Origin: Phoenix dactylifera
Taxonomy: Eukaryota > Streptophyta > Magnoliopsida > Arecales > Arecaceae
Length of the DNA stretch: 64,000 nt
Reading direction: 5' to 3'
NCBI RefSeq assembly: GCF_009389715.1
Contig: NC_052396.1
Span: 17,938,131 to 18,002,130 of the forward strand
Below the pieces are notes generated by a model. It ran no database searches. It had not been told where the DNA came from and saw only the letters and a program-made list of their open reading frames with translations. The position numbers and the translations under genes are program-made. Numbering within the stretch: position 1 is the stretch's first letter; every line of letters begins with the position of its first letter. Positions 26,500-36,867 of this stretch are shown here, piece after piece.

Positions 26500-27000
26500 C
26501 AATAAAATCTCATATAATAATAGAGCCAACTTCGCATGCATAGTAGTACTTGTGGGATATCATAATTAAAATCTCTACTTGCCAGCTAATCTGCAGGAGA
26601 ATTAGCTTTCTAAAAATATAACTAGCAGCAAAAAAATTCAAAGATGTAGAGAGATAAAAAATATCGACAAGAAGAGGATTAATGACTACGCTAGAGCCTT
26701 GAAGAAGATTTCCCATAGATCCTAGAGTCGCCTTCAACTAAGCATCTTCTACATTTTAAAGTGAAGACCACAACTATAATTCCTCTTTAGGCCACTCTTA
26801 GCTCGGTCATAGAAATAGGTATAGTTGGGAAGTCCTATTACCAACATAGAGAAGTCAACCAATATAGAGAAGTCAACCATGGTGGTCTCTAGCAGAAACC
26901 TAGCGGCATCTTGATTATCTCTAAGGAACCATCAAAGTTGATCTTCCAAATCCTAATGGAGAGTATCCATTGAACCACGTAGGATCACCCCATGCCTTTC
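26500..27000 (-). pseudogene. Degraded LINE-type RNase H remnant
   Basis: In the minus direction broken frames give WKINFDGSL (about 26960-26930), then TELRVA, then LVEGDS. This order is typical of the RNase H domain that ends plant L1-type ORF2 (NFDG ... ELRA ... EGDS). Stops and frame changes separate the pieces, so no product is expected. Assignment rests on these short motifs only. Confidence 0.45.
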
Positions 27001-27565
27001 ATCTTAGGTTAGGTGTTTGGTATAGGGTGCTAACCCCAAAATCAAGGTTGATGTCAGTGAAGATAATGAGATCATTGTCTACAGTTACATCCTAGTGATC
27101 CTAAATCATCCCACTCTTTAAATTACCATCCAACTTGATGATGAAAAACCCATTTTAAAGGATGGGTATCCAAAATCACCCAAAGATAGTGTTATTGGGC
27201 TAATATTTTTGGACAAAGTTGCCCTTCAATTTGGAGGAAAAAATTGCTCAAACTTCGTCTAATTTTTTATTAGAAGTAGTTTTGGTATTATATGGCGAGT
27301 GATTTTAGATCTTTATACTATACAAAATAAGTTAATTGCGAATATCCAGAAATTTTTAATTACCAGAATATAGTGCATTAAATATGATTATTTTAGATCT
27401 AACCTGATTATTCTGAAGTGAAGATCACTTGTAATCGCTAAAGCGACCTCACACGGGCCACCTAAAGGAGAGAAAAGAGGAGCTACTAGCGATGGAGATT
27501 CGTGCTGTCAACTGTTTTCGGTAGCTCTAATAATAGCGAACTAGTGATGATGAAGTAGGAGCCAT

Positions 27566-27595
27566 CCACGTGGAAGGCCCCCCTCCCTTTAAATA
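27566..27595 (+). promoter_or_regulatory. Candidate POLD4 promoter: G-box and TATA-like element
   Basis: A palindromic G-box CCACGTGG lies at 27566-27573 and a TATA-like TTTAAATA at 27588-27595, about 60 bp before the POLD4 start codon. The spacing would put transcription start near 27620. This is inferred from position and consensus only. Confidence 0.5.
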
Positions 27596-27653
27596 GAAAG
27601 AAGCACTCATCCTTTTTTAATTGCAAAACCAAAAAAAATTTCGAAGGAGAGAG

Positions 27654-28174
27654 ATGGCATCGGGCGACATCCAGGGCTTCTACCGGCAAAGGAAGAAGGG
27701 CGGCGCCGCCTCCTCCTCCTCCGCCAAGAAGAAATCCGGCAAGCCCCCGGACGGTGGCGCCACCTTGGGAGCTGACGCGGCCCAGAACCCTTTCCTCATC
27801 TCCCACGGCTCCCCCGATCTCCAAGGTCCGTCCCGTCTTTCCTCCTTCCAAAATCCTAACCCTAACCCTAGTCGATTTTTTCTTCGGTAATTTCAGTCGA
27901 TCGATCTTATATTATGTCTTTTCTCTCATTAGATGATTATGGGCCAGAGGAGGAGAAGCTTCGGCAGTTCGATATGGACATGAGGTACGGGCCCTGCCTC
28001 GGCCTCACTCGTCTCCAGCGCTGGGAGCGCGCCGCCGCCATGGGTCTCCACCCGCCACCGGATCTCGGCGAACTCCTCCGCCACGTGTGGCAGGACGAGC
28101 TCCGCCGCCGCTCGGCGGAGCCAAAGACTAAGCCAAACCCCGCGCTGGAGTGCCTCTGGGAGGGCCGAGTCTAG
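27654..28174 (+). CDS. POLD4: DNA polymerase delta subunit 4 (p12 homolog)
   Basis: Two exons, 27654-27825 and 27933-28174, join in codon 58 to give 137 residues. The N-terminus carries GDIQGFYRQRKKG (FY followed by basic residues), which fits a PCNA-interacting (PIP-type) motif, then a basic, Ser/Gly-rich linker. The second exon holds the family core YGPCLGLTRLQRWERA and MGLHPPPDLGELL, ending in the short LECLWEGRV tail. POLD4 is the smallest subunit of the replicative polymerase delta and stabilises the complex and its contact with PCNA in the nucleus. The length matches plant homologs. The start ATG is the first in a good context after a short leader. The intron contains a small CCCTAA repeat. 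Confidence 0.93.
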
Positions 28175-30334
28175 AAGAAACAAATCACCCAATCTTTATT
28201 CTACGACCAAGAAAAGGTACTCTTTTGAGCTTAGTTATCGGAGGCAAACAAAAATTTGGTGGTGAAAAAGATAGTTACAGCCTCCTGCTTGTTTTTTTTT
28301 TTTTTTTTGTGTATAAAAGGTTTTCGACTACTAGTTATGACGTTTCGTTGATTTCAAGTGTCGAAATTTATGGTTTTTCCTATATTGTGGTATGCTCCTG
28401 TTGTTTGTGAATTAAGGTTATCAGTTATAACGAATACTTTTTCTTATATATGGTATCAGAGTACGGTAATGCTATGCTAATTATCAGGAGGGATGAAATT
28501 TGGAATTAGCTAATAACAGAGATGGGATCTCCTTGGAATGATACAGGGTCTGAAAAAAAATTCAAGCGATTCTGATATTTTGCTGGCAGTAAAGTACCAG
28601 GATTAATAAATTCTTGAGTCATAGGACGAGTGAAGACTAGTTTCTGTCACCTTCTTCCATAGAGATAAGAAGAAACAGAGAAAGAAACAAAAGGAAAAGA
28701 TGGAGGTGACTGAATGCTTAAACATTCATGCATGTCCTTGGTGTATCTTTGTTCAGATATCTCAAGTATTCTGTTCTGGACCTGATTGATAGATACCCTT
28801 GTTAGCTTGTGGTTGTGCCTAAAATATTGGCTTGAATGATGGAGGTTTCTCTCTGAAAGAAAAAGGCTTTAGTCCATAGTATTTAGTTGTTTTATCAAGT
28901 TTTTGATATTGAAATCCTGATTAGCAGTGGATAATTGGATTTTAATAGTTTTCTTGCGTATTAAAAGAGGAAATTACATGGCTACATTCTTTTTCTTTAT
29001 TTTTTAAAGATCAAATTTGGTAGGATACTGAATTTTCTACTTCACGTCCATGCTCAGCAAAATGTACCACAAAACATAACCAGTGGGTCATGTTGTATGC
29101 ATTTTCAGACAGATTCTTGTACACCAATTATTTCCACTACACTTGCTGTTGATTGAAGCTTTTCCAAATCCTTGTATCTGTACAAAAAAGTTCATGATTG
29201 AAAATATTTAAGAGCTATAAGTTCAACTAAAATTCTGGAACAGCGGATTGCTATCACTTCTTTTTTTTCATTATTTGATTTATGAAAGCAATTTTCAGTA
29301 TCATGTAATTCTTTTACCAAAAAAATCTCTTTGAGATATTTCTATATAGGAAACCATGAACAAATATCGGAAATGAGAAACTTAATGAAATGGTGGCTAG
29401 AATGCGCCATGGCAGCACTATTTGTTAACTTTTCTTTTCCCAGTGAAGGTGAGTGAATAAATTATTTTGCACGCTGTTCAACACAGACAATACAAGTTAA
29501 TATAATGTCTCTACACAAATATAGACTTACATAAGTAAAACACATGAAGAGAGTAATAGTTGCAGAGGGAGACAGAGTATAAATATAATTGAAAGAACCA
29601 CAGAAAATGAAGCAGTAATTCTGAGAGTGGATCAAGAAGTACATGTTATTGGAAATACACTTTTGTTATTTTGCTATGCTGAATGGTAAGTTAATGAAAC
29701 AATGGATAAGTTTTTGGAATTGCGAAATTGGAAGCAAAAGATTTTATTGCACGTTTATAAGAGTAAGCATTGAAATAAAGTTTGAGTTATTATGAGAGTA
29801 GAATTTGGTGCATCAAAGTGAATAACACTGTACGCTTCTGACTTCTTGCGGAACAAGAAGAGAGCAGAAGAATCTGTTCCAATTTCTGTTCCAATCCTGC
29901 ATTATATTTATAATTCCGATTCCAGCTGATGTGTATCAGAGTATATATGTTTGATGTTTAACTAATTATCAGCCACGAAGCTGATTTGAGTTCGCATGCC
30001 AAAATGTCTCTTGCCTACTGGTTATATGATACGCAATCTTGTGCAATCAGTGACCGTAATGGAGGTACCTGTTCATTTTAGTTCTGAAATGATAATCTAT
30101 CAGCATTGACACTGTCTGTTAGTGTGGTATCATGGTATCAATTGGCAGCACAACATTGCACAAAAAATAGTACTATCATGATGTGTATCATACCAAGTCA
30201 AAATGCTAGTTATTGCCTGTTCTTTAGTTGCCTCCACTTTTACATTTTATTCATGTCTTCCAAGATGAGTAGCTGCCAGAAAACATCATGTTTAATGATT
30301 TAATTCATTCTCTAGGGTTCTTTGACTCTACCAT
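28175..30334. other. POLD4 3' region and intergenic DNA, no gene seen
   Basis: After the POLD4 stop comes AT-rich sequence with a T homopolymer near 28292-28308. Short open frames on both strands have no recognisable domain. No further gene or complete element was identified up to the LTR element at 30335. Confidence 0.5.
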
Positions 30335-30549
30335 TGTTGGAAAAAGAAGAATAAGGAAAGAGAATTATATTTCTACCCGTCTTTACAATGTACATGAGCA
30401 ACCTTTATATAGTACTAGAAAGCTGACGAAGTTTGGTAAGGCCGACTAAGTTTGATACAAGTAATCACAAATCAATCAAGGTGAAGTTTGGTACAGCCGA
30501 CTAAGTTTGGCACAATCAATAAATCAATGGTCCTACAATGATTTTAATA
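30335..30549 (-). repeat. 3' LTR of the TRIM element
   Basis: About 215 bp. It shares ATTCTTCTTTnTTC, TACTATATAAAGG (a TATA-like motif) and TTAGTCGGCCTTACCAAACT with the other LTR. It carries an extra internal duplication of the ACCAAACTTnGTCGGC phrase, which makes it longer than the 5' LTR. Confidence 0.75.
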
Positions 30550-30837
30550 TTTTTCCTCAAACTCAAGATGGTACTATACATGCCAACTTGAGTTTGAAAA
30601 TTGGATCACGAATGGATCGAAAAACTGACTTACTAGATGAAGAGCTGGAGTAGTAGCTCAAAAGTTGATGTAGCAAATTAGGAGCTGAGAGAGAAGGCAA
30701 CTGAAGCTCGACAATACTTGTAGACAAAAGCACCATAGAAGAAGAGCAAGGGATGATGGAGTCGGAGGCAGTAAATAAAATCGGAGATTGAGGACTGGGG
30801 TGGCGCCATGCAGATGTACGTCTTCATGATCGAGAGC

Positions 30838-31045
30838 GGGACCACGCCTGCTGAGTTTATCTTCGACAAGCTTCTGACGAGATGATGCGACGTGCTGCTG
30901 GGGTTTGGAGCAGGACCGCACCTGCTAAGTTTATCTTCGCCAAGCTTCTGACGAAACGGTATGGCGCACTGTTGCTGGGATTTGGGGTGAGACCGCGCCT
31001 ATCGAGTTTACCTTCGCCAAGCTTCTAACGAGACCATATGGTGTG
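30838..31045. repeat. Three tandem 74-76 bp repeats inside the TRIM element
   Basis: The phrase AGTTTATCTTCGCCAAGCTT and its variants start near 30854, 30928 and 31004, giving a period of 74-76 bp. Each is preceded by a CGnGCCTnnTnAG-like segment and followed by CTGACGAG or a variant. The units lie in the 3' part of the internal region when read on the element's strand. Confidence 0.8.
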
Positions 31046-31565
31046 TGACGGCGACTGTGGATGTGCTTGCGATCCTCCTCTCCGCCAGATCGAGTAGTGG
31101 TCGGCGGCGGCGGCGCAGGCGCGAACGATGGATGCGGGCGGGTCTTCGCCGGTTCCATCTTAGGGGTTTTCCCCTTCTTTGGGAGCCTCTGCGAACAACC
31201 AGCACGCGGAAATAGGGAGGGCACGACAAGAAAAAGAGTTTTTTTTTTGTATGTGTTATTCTCGGCTTGGGAACAACCCTCCCCCACGTGAAGCAAACCG
31301 AGAGAGAGAGAACACTGAGCCCCCATAGCATCCAAGTGGGCCGACGTCACTTTTCGATCGGAAATCAAATAAAAAATAATGAAAAAAAAAGAAAGAAAAA
31401 AGAAAAAAAGAAGGCTAGGGTTTTATCACGATTTCGATGAGAAGAAGGGGGCTTTGAAAGTAGCCGAGGTCGGAGCCCTAGCTACCCTCTCAAATGAGGT
31501 AGGAGAAACAGAGGATCTGTGAGCCACAATATGGCAGAAAAGATGATGGCACATATTACATGATG

Positions 31566-31581
31566 GGTGACTCTGATACCA
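31566..31581 (-). other. Primer-binding site (initiator tRNA-Met) of the TRIM element
   Basis: TGGTATCAGAGTCACC on the minus strand matches the common plant PBS TGGTATCAGAGC for its first 12 bases except the last. It lies 3 nt inside the LTR. This fixes the element's orientation as minus. Confidence 0.8.
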
Positions 31582-31584
31582 TAT

Positions 31585-31742
31585 TGAACAAAGAAGAATA
31601 AGAGCAGAGATTTATATTTCTATCTGTCAATTATAATGTACAGGAGCAGCCTTTATATAGTACTAAGAATCTGACGAAGTTTGGTAAGGCCGACTAAATT
31701 TAGCACAATCAATCAATCGATGGTCCTATAATGATTCTAACA
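31585..31742 (-). repeat. 5' LTR of the TRIM element
   Basis: About 158 bp, starting TGTTAGAATC and ending TGTTCA on the minus strand, with TACTATATAAAGGC as a likely TATA region. It is the shorter LTR copy, without the internal duplication present in the partner LTR. Confidence 0.75.
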
Positions 31743-32901
31743 ACTATAATAATAAAACAATAGTAGAAAAGGAACAACACCTCTAATATTGCTCCTTTTT
31801 GTGAAGCCTCCGTTTGCGAGCTTAATGAATTTATCGAAAAAGCCATCAATTTTGAGCTTCTTCACAGTACAAATTGCTGGTGAGTTCATCTGAGTAGAAA
31901 TTTGTGTTAGGGGAGCCTCGAACAGGCATGTCTTCCCATGCGAAAGACGAGAGAAGCTTTCCATTGCTTGGAGATGCTTATCGACATAACCTTATGCTCA
32001 CAGTTCCATATTCATGTCTTATGATTTATGCCTGCAACTAACTCAATCCAGGCATGGTTCACACATCATAAAAGTTGTGGGGTTCTCAATAAATCTCAAG
32101 AATCTATGAGTCACCAGTGCCATGTTAGATAGGCAATCTTAAGGGCGGATTTAATTTCACCATCACATAGAATGCGACGTGGGCATATCCACAGAATCTA
32201 ATCTTTAAGTTTGTTAACATTGTGTGGTATATTGAAAGAGAAATGCTGAGTTATGTGATTCTGACTAAGGAACCGAGGCATTTGAAAGGGAGGGAGATGA
32301 CTAGCTAAATTAATTAGCAATACTTGCTTAAAAAAAGGGGGTAATTCGTGCATTTTTACTCAAGTGTTCGATCAAGTCGGTCTAAATTTACTTCTTTTTT
32401 TTTGTTAAGCGTACAATGTTATCTCCGTGTGTAGCTTTCAATCCTTCACACGTTTCGGGTTTTTTATTATTATTATTTTTGTACTAAAAACGGAAGTATT
32501 ATATATAAGATGTATGGATATAGACAACAAAATAAAAAGTAATATATCTCGGAGAGTACGGGGTAATTCCGTCTCTTTCACTCAGAGGTGGTTCTCCGAA
32601 TGGTCTAAATTCACACGTTTCTGTTTATCCATTCATGTTGCAACACATGATTGGAAAATATTTTCTGAACCTCAAAATTCAGGAAAGATGGGCTGCCATG
32701 CTCTGCACTTAGAAAGCTAGTGTGAAAAAGATGGAATTCAATTGAGTATTACTTCATGCATACATATATTTCGTGAGACTAATAAGATAGCTAATTAGAT
32801 TGCTTCGTGCGAGCATACTATATTAAAGTTGTGGAATTCATTTTTTATTTATCATGATATTTTGATAATATTCGAGTGATTAATACAAGTGGATATATTC
32901 A
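31743..32901. other. Intergenic spacer between two transposons
   Basis: AT-rich sequence with no recognised gene. Short open frames on both strands have no domain. It separates the TRIM element from the nested DNA-transposon block. Confidence 0.5.
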
Positions 32902-33491
32902 GGCCTTGTTTGGAAAAACTTTTGAAGGACCGAAAATCACTTTCTGATTCTCTAAAAGCACTTTTGAATAAAAAAAAGGGTGTTTGGTAAAAATTTCAGA
33001 AAATTGTTTTAGCTTTTCTAGAAAACTAAAACAGTTTTTTGAAAGAAATTCCATTTTGAAGCTTTTCCAAAAAGCTGTTTTGAGCTTTGTCGGGAAGCTT
33101 TTTTTTTGATCAAAATATTCCCATTTAAAAGTCCCTTTTTTTCTCCCAAAATCTTCTATCTGCCTCTTCCTTTCTCACCCATCCCCTCCCTCTCCCTCTC
33201 TATCTTCTTCTTCCTCTCAACGTGGCTGCCCATTTCTTTTTTTTTTGTTTTTGTTTTGGGAGGCAACCCGTGGCTGCCCACGGTGGAAGCCATCACGCCG
33301 GCCACCACCCGTGGTCGGCGATCCCTTTACAGGTCGTCGCGACGCCACTTGTGGCATGCGGCCAGCTCGTGGAGCGGCCAGGCTCGGCCGTGGGGTGGCC
33401 GGGCCTCCGCTAGCCGCAGGACCATGGCATCCCAGTCGTGGGACCGCGGAGGCGAGCCGTAGCGAAGCCCCCATGGCGGCCCCCTCTTAGG

Positions 33492-33560
33492 CCCCTCCCG
33501 CAGCTAGCCGCGGCCGCCCCCTCCCGCAGCTAGCCGCGGCCGCCCCCTCCCGCGGCTAGC
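33492..33560. repeat. 26-bp GC-rich tandem repeat
   Basis: Nearly three units of a 26-bp sequence (CCCCTCCCGCAGCTAGCCGC plus GGCCGC) lie just left of the hAT insertion. Each contains a NotI-like GCGGCCGC and a CCGCGG palindrome. The block belongs to the GC-rich core of the outer element. Confidence 0.85.
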
Positions 33561-33582
33561 CTTGGCTGCCGCCTCTCAGGCC

Positions 33583-36500
33583 TAGAGTTGGGCACTGGGC
33601 CGGGCCGCCCACGGCCCGGCACGGCCCGGCACGAAGCGGGCCGTGCCTGGCACGGCCCGCTAGCTACAGTACCGGGCCGTGCCTGGCACGGCCCATTTAA
33701 GGGGGCCGTACTGGGTCACGGGTTTCTGGCCCGCGGGCCGAGCCCGGCACGGCCCGCTCTTGGCCCGCGGGCCAAGCACGGCACGGCCCGCGGGCTAGCC
33801 CGGCACGGCCCGTCTCCATAAAAATTAATGCTTCATAAATTTTTTAATAAATTAATACATATTGAAAACTAAGGATTTATTAATATAAAGCCACCTTAAT
33901 GGTGGGGGGTTTGGCATAGACCCCTACCAGTTTATTAATTTAAATCAAAATGGTACATGAAGGGAGGTTTGGACCTTAGTCTGACCTCCAGAATACAATA
34001 AGAAAGGGCCGAGGTTTGGACCTTGGTCTGACCTCCAGAATACAATAAAAATGTACAATTATAAAAAATTAAGAAATCTTACTAATCATCAGTGATTCAT
34101 TGAATCAGTATTCACTCTTCAGTAGTGCCTCAGCATCCAACCAATCTTTGAAGCAGAGAAGCATCTCCACCGTTTCGCCCGTCATCCTACTTCTCTTTTC
34201 GTCAAGAACACGCCGACCTGCACTAAAAGCGGATTCCAATGCTACCGTGGACATCGGCACAGCTAAAATATCGCGTGCAATTGCAGACATAACAGGATAT
34301 TGATTTCTAACACTCTTCCACCAAGATAATACATCTAGATTCTCTATTTGATTTTCATCATATGCAGACTGAAGATCATTTCGTAAATAAAATTCTAGTT
34401 CACTATTTAAAGATGAAGAAGATGAAGATAAACTTGAAGCATGTGTGTGTTTTCTCTGTGCAATGAATGAAAAAATAGATGACGAACGAGAACTACTAGA
34501 ATAAGAAATAGAGGTTTGTACGGAAAATCTAGATCCACGAATTTTTTCATCATATATAGCATAAATATCATAAAGAAGTTGTTTTACCTCATTTTTAGCA
34601 GGTTCAGGATCTTGATTCATATTTTCACAGTATGCATCAAGTAAAATTAGCACGCCATTTAATTTAACTCTAGGATCAAATACAGCAGCTAAGTTATGCA
34701 TAGGACATATCTTGTCCCAATACTCATTCCATTTAGATTCCATTAGGTCAATAATAGGCATTAAAACATCATCATATCTATGTTCTGCAAATTTTTGACT
34801 AATTATATATGCTTGTTGTAAAAATGAACATGAAGTTGGATAATAAATACCAGAAAGAACATTGGTAGCATTATAAAAACTAAGCAAAAAATCTTTCAAA
34901 ATTTTTCCTTTATTCCAATCAGTTCAATCAATGTAAAGCCTAATCCACGATCATTAATATATGCACTTAATAAGTTTTTATATGGGTATGCATCATGTAT
35001 CATGCTATATGTTGAGTTCCAACGAGTAATTACATCAAGTTTAAATTTTTTAAAACGTTTACCATGATTTATACATAGTTCCTTAAATTCTTGAAGTCTT
35101 GATCTTGAAGCATGAATAAAAGAAACTGCATTTCTAATTTTTGAAATCACATCTTGAATCATGCCCATGCCAGCTTGAACAGAAAGATTTAAGATATGAC
35201 ATGCACATCTAATATGCAATAAATTTCCATCTAACATGAGATGCAATGAGTCTTTTAATAATGCAACAGCAGAATTATTATTAGATGCATTATCAAAAGT
35301 AATAGACATAATTTTATCATTAATATTATATGAACATGCAGTTTGATAAATGACATTTGAAATTTGTTGCCCAGAATGTGGAAAATCAAGAGCACGAAAA
35401 GCAAGAATACGTTTATTTAATTGCCAATCATTATCAATATAATGAGCAGTAATGACAATAAAACAATTACTACCTACAGATGCTAACCAAATATCAGAAG
35501 TTAATGAAATTTTTACATTTAAAGTAGAAAGTGTTTCAATTAAACTTTGTTTCATTGCTAAAAAGTTAGTCATAGCTACTCTTCTAAATGTATGCCTACT
35601 AGTTCTTTTGTAAGCAGGTTGTAGGTTTAATTGAACATATTCTTCAAAATTAACAGATTCACATAAACTAAAAGGTAATTCATCCTTAACTATCCATTTT
35701 ACAAGTGCTTTTCTTTGATTTTCATGATTATATGCAAAATTACCTACAAGTAATCCCCCTTGTATATTAAGGGTACTTTGAGTTTGAGCATGAGAATCAT
35801 GCATCCTATGACTCTCTTGATGTCTTTTTAAATGCCCTGTTCCCCCACTACTACTACAACTATAAAGTTTGACACATTTTTTACATTTAGCTTTCCAGAC
35901 TCCATCAAACATAACTCTATCAAATTCATTCCATACAGCACTAGTCCTCTTACGAGAAGAGGTTTGATCTTCACTCGGTTCACTAGTTCTAGAGGAACTA
36001 GGAACATGGGGTTGGGGATTAGTTTCTTCTCCCTCAGAAACAGGAGGAATGCCAAACTGACTTTCCTCAAAAGATGACATATCTAAATTGATGAATTCAA
36101 AAAATAAAAACTAACCACAAGGAGGAATTGAGTAGAGGGTCGGAGGGCAGAGGCAGAGCCGAGATTCTGAGCTTCCTCTTGTGCTCTCAACAGGAGTGAT
36201 CTTCTCTTCTCAACAGGAACCTCCTCTTGTGTAGCACTTGAACACTTGCTAAATGCAAACTAAAAATTAAATTGCTAGAAGAGCACTTTAGAAGAGAGAA
36301 ATAATAGTAGTAGAGAAGGAGAGAATAGTTGATTTGGTGTGGTGAGAATGAGGGAGGAAAGGGCTATTTATAGAAGCCCAAAATTTTTTTTCCCAAAATA
36401 CCCCTCAATTTAGCTGTTTTTGGACTGTTGGGAGGGGCAAAATTGGAATTTTTCCAAAATAGCTGTTGGAAACGGCTATTTTTCTCCCCCCCTCTCCAGA

Positions 36501-36658
36501 CGGGCCTGGGGCCGGGCCGGGCTACTGTTCTGTGCTGAACGGGCCGTGCCTGGCCCGGCCCGCTTCATAAGCGGGCCGGGCCAGGCACGGCCCGTTTAGA
36601 CCTCGGGCCCGGTGGGCCTGGGCCAGGCCGGCCCGGCACGGCCCGATGCCCAACTCTA
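33583..36658 (-). mobile_element. hAT-superfamily DNA transposon, complete ends
   Basis: A 3,076-bp element bounded by exact 12-bp inverted repeats TAGAGTTGGGCA (33583-33594) and TGCCCAACTCTA (36647-36658). The flanking octamers CTCAGGCC (33575-33582) and CTCGGGCC (36659-36666) agree at 7 of 8 positions, matching the 8-bp target duplication of hAT elements. Both ends carry long arrays of GGCCCG/CGGGCC words in opposite orientation (about 33590-33820 and 36500-36650), probably subterminal transposase-binding sites. Inside is one minus-strand transposase gene broken by a single frameshift. The element lies within the outer TIR element 32902-37524. Confidence 0.9.
34105..36080 (-). pseudogene. 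hAT transposase (BED zinc finger, RICESLEEPER-like), one frameshift
   Basis: Two overlapping open frames make up one protein. The first, 36080-34896 (394 residues), has a BED zinc finger (C66, C69, H83, H87 in CKKC ... GTGHLKRH) and the RNase H-like catalytic core (LTSDIWLASVGSNCF, CACHILNLSVQAGM). The second, 34899-34105 (264 residues), carries the hAT C-terminal dimerisation region (SWWKSVRNQYPVMSAIARDI ... ALESAFSAGRRVLDEKRSRM). The frame changes near 34896-34935. The combined length of about 658 residues is normal for hAT. Such enzymes cut and paste their element through the terminal inverted repeats. Intact TIRs around the gene favour a transposon rather than a domesticated gene. A short intron at the junction is possible but I see no good splice sites. 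Confidence 0.88.
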
Positions 36659-36726
36659 CTCGGGCCCCCTTCCGTGGCCGCTGTGGCCCGGCTCCCTTCC
36701 AACGCCGTCGGCCTTGCAGGAGGAGC

Positions 36727-36867
36727 AGAAAGGAGAAGAAGGGGAGGGAGGAAGGAAAAAAAAGAAAAGAAAAAAAGAAAAGAAAAGAAAAAGAAGAAAA
36801 AGGAAAGAAAAGAAGAAAAGAAAAGAAAAAGAAGAGAAGAAAAAAAGAAAAGAAAAGAAAAAGAAAA
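36727..36867 (+). repeat. Uninterrupted 141-nt purine tract
   Basis: Every base from 36727 to 36867 on the plus strand is A or G, mostly as GAAA/GAAAA units. It lies just right of the hAT insertion, in the right arm of the outer element, and is followed by AAATA repeats and extremely AT-rich DNA to about 37330. Confidence 0.95.

Larger units (their letters stand above)
23036..27565. other. Divergent intergenic region between RING gene and POLD4
   Basis: The left part (about 23036-23330) is the promoter/5'UTR side of the minus-strand RING gene. No convincing TATA box was identified. The rest is AT-rich and holds a SINE (24089-24410), an approximately 570-bp direct duplication (24618-25690) and a LINE RNase H remnant (about 26500-27000). 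A separate stretch at 23700-24080 is less AT-rich and unidentified. No complete gene is recognised. Confidence 0.55.
30335..31742 (-). mobile_element. TRIM-type non-autonomous LTR retrotransposon
   Basis: Read on the minus strand, a 5' LTR (31742-31585, TGTTAGAATC ... TGTTCA) is followed by a 3-nt spacer. Next is a primer-binding site TGGTATCAGAGTCACC (31581-31566), complementary to the 3' end of initiator tRNA-Met. The internal part is about 1 kb. It ends in a purine tract GAGGAAAAA (30558-30550) before the 3' LTR (about 30549-30335). Flanking pentamers ACCAT and ACTAT suggest a 5-bp target duplication with one change. No gag or pol is encoded, so it must be mobilised in trans. The two LTRs differ by substitutions and by a 50-60 bp duplication in the 3' copy, so the insertion is not recent. 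Confidence 0.8.

Noticed and set aside
33588..33821. 77-residue Gly/Arg/Pro-rich frame
   Set aside because: It is produced by the GGCCCG subterminal array of the hAT element and does not look like a protein.
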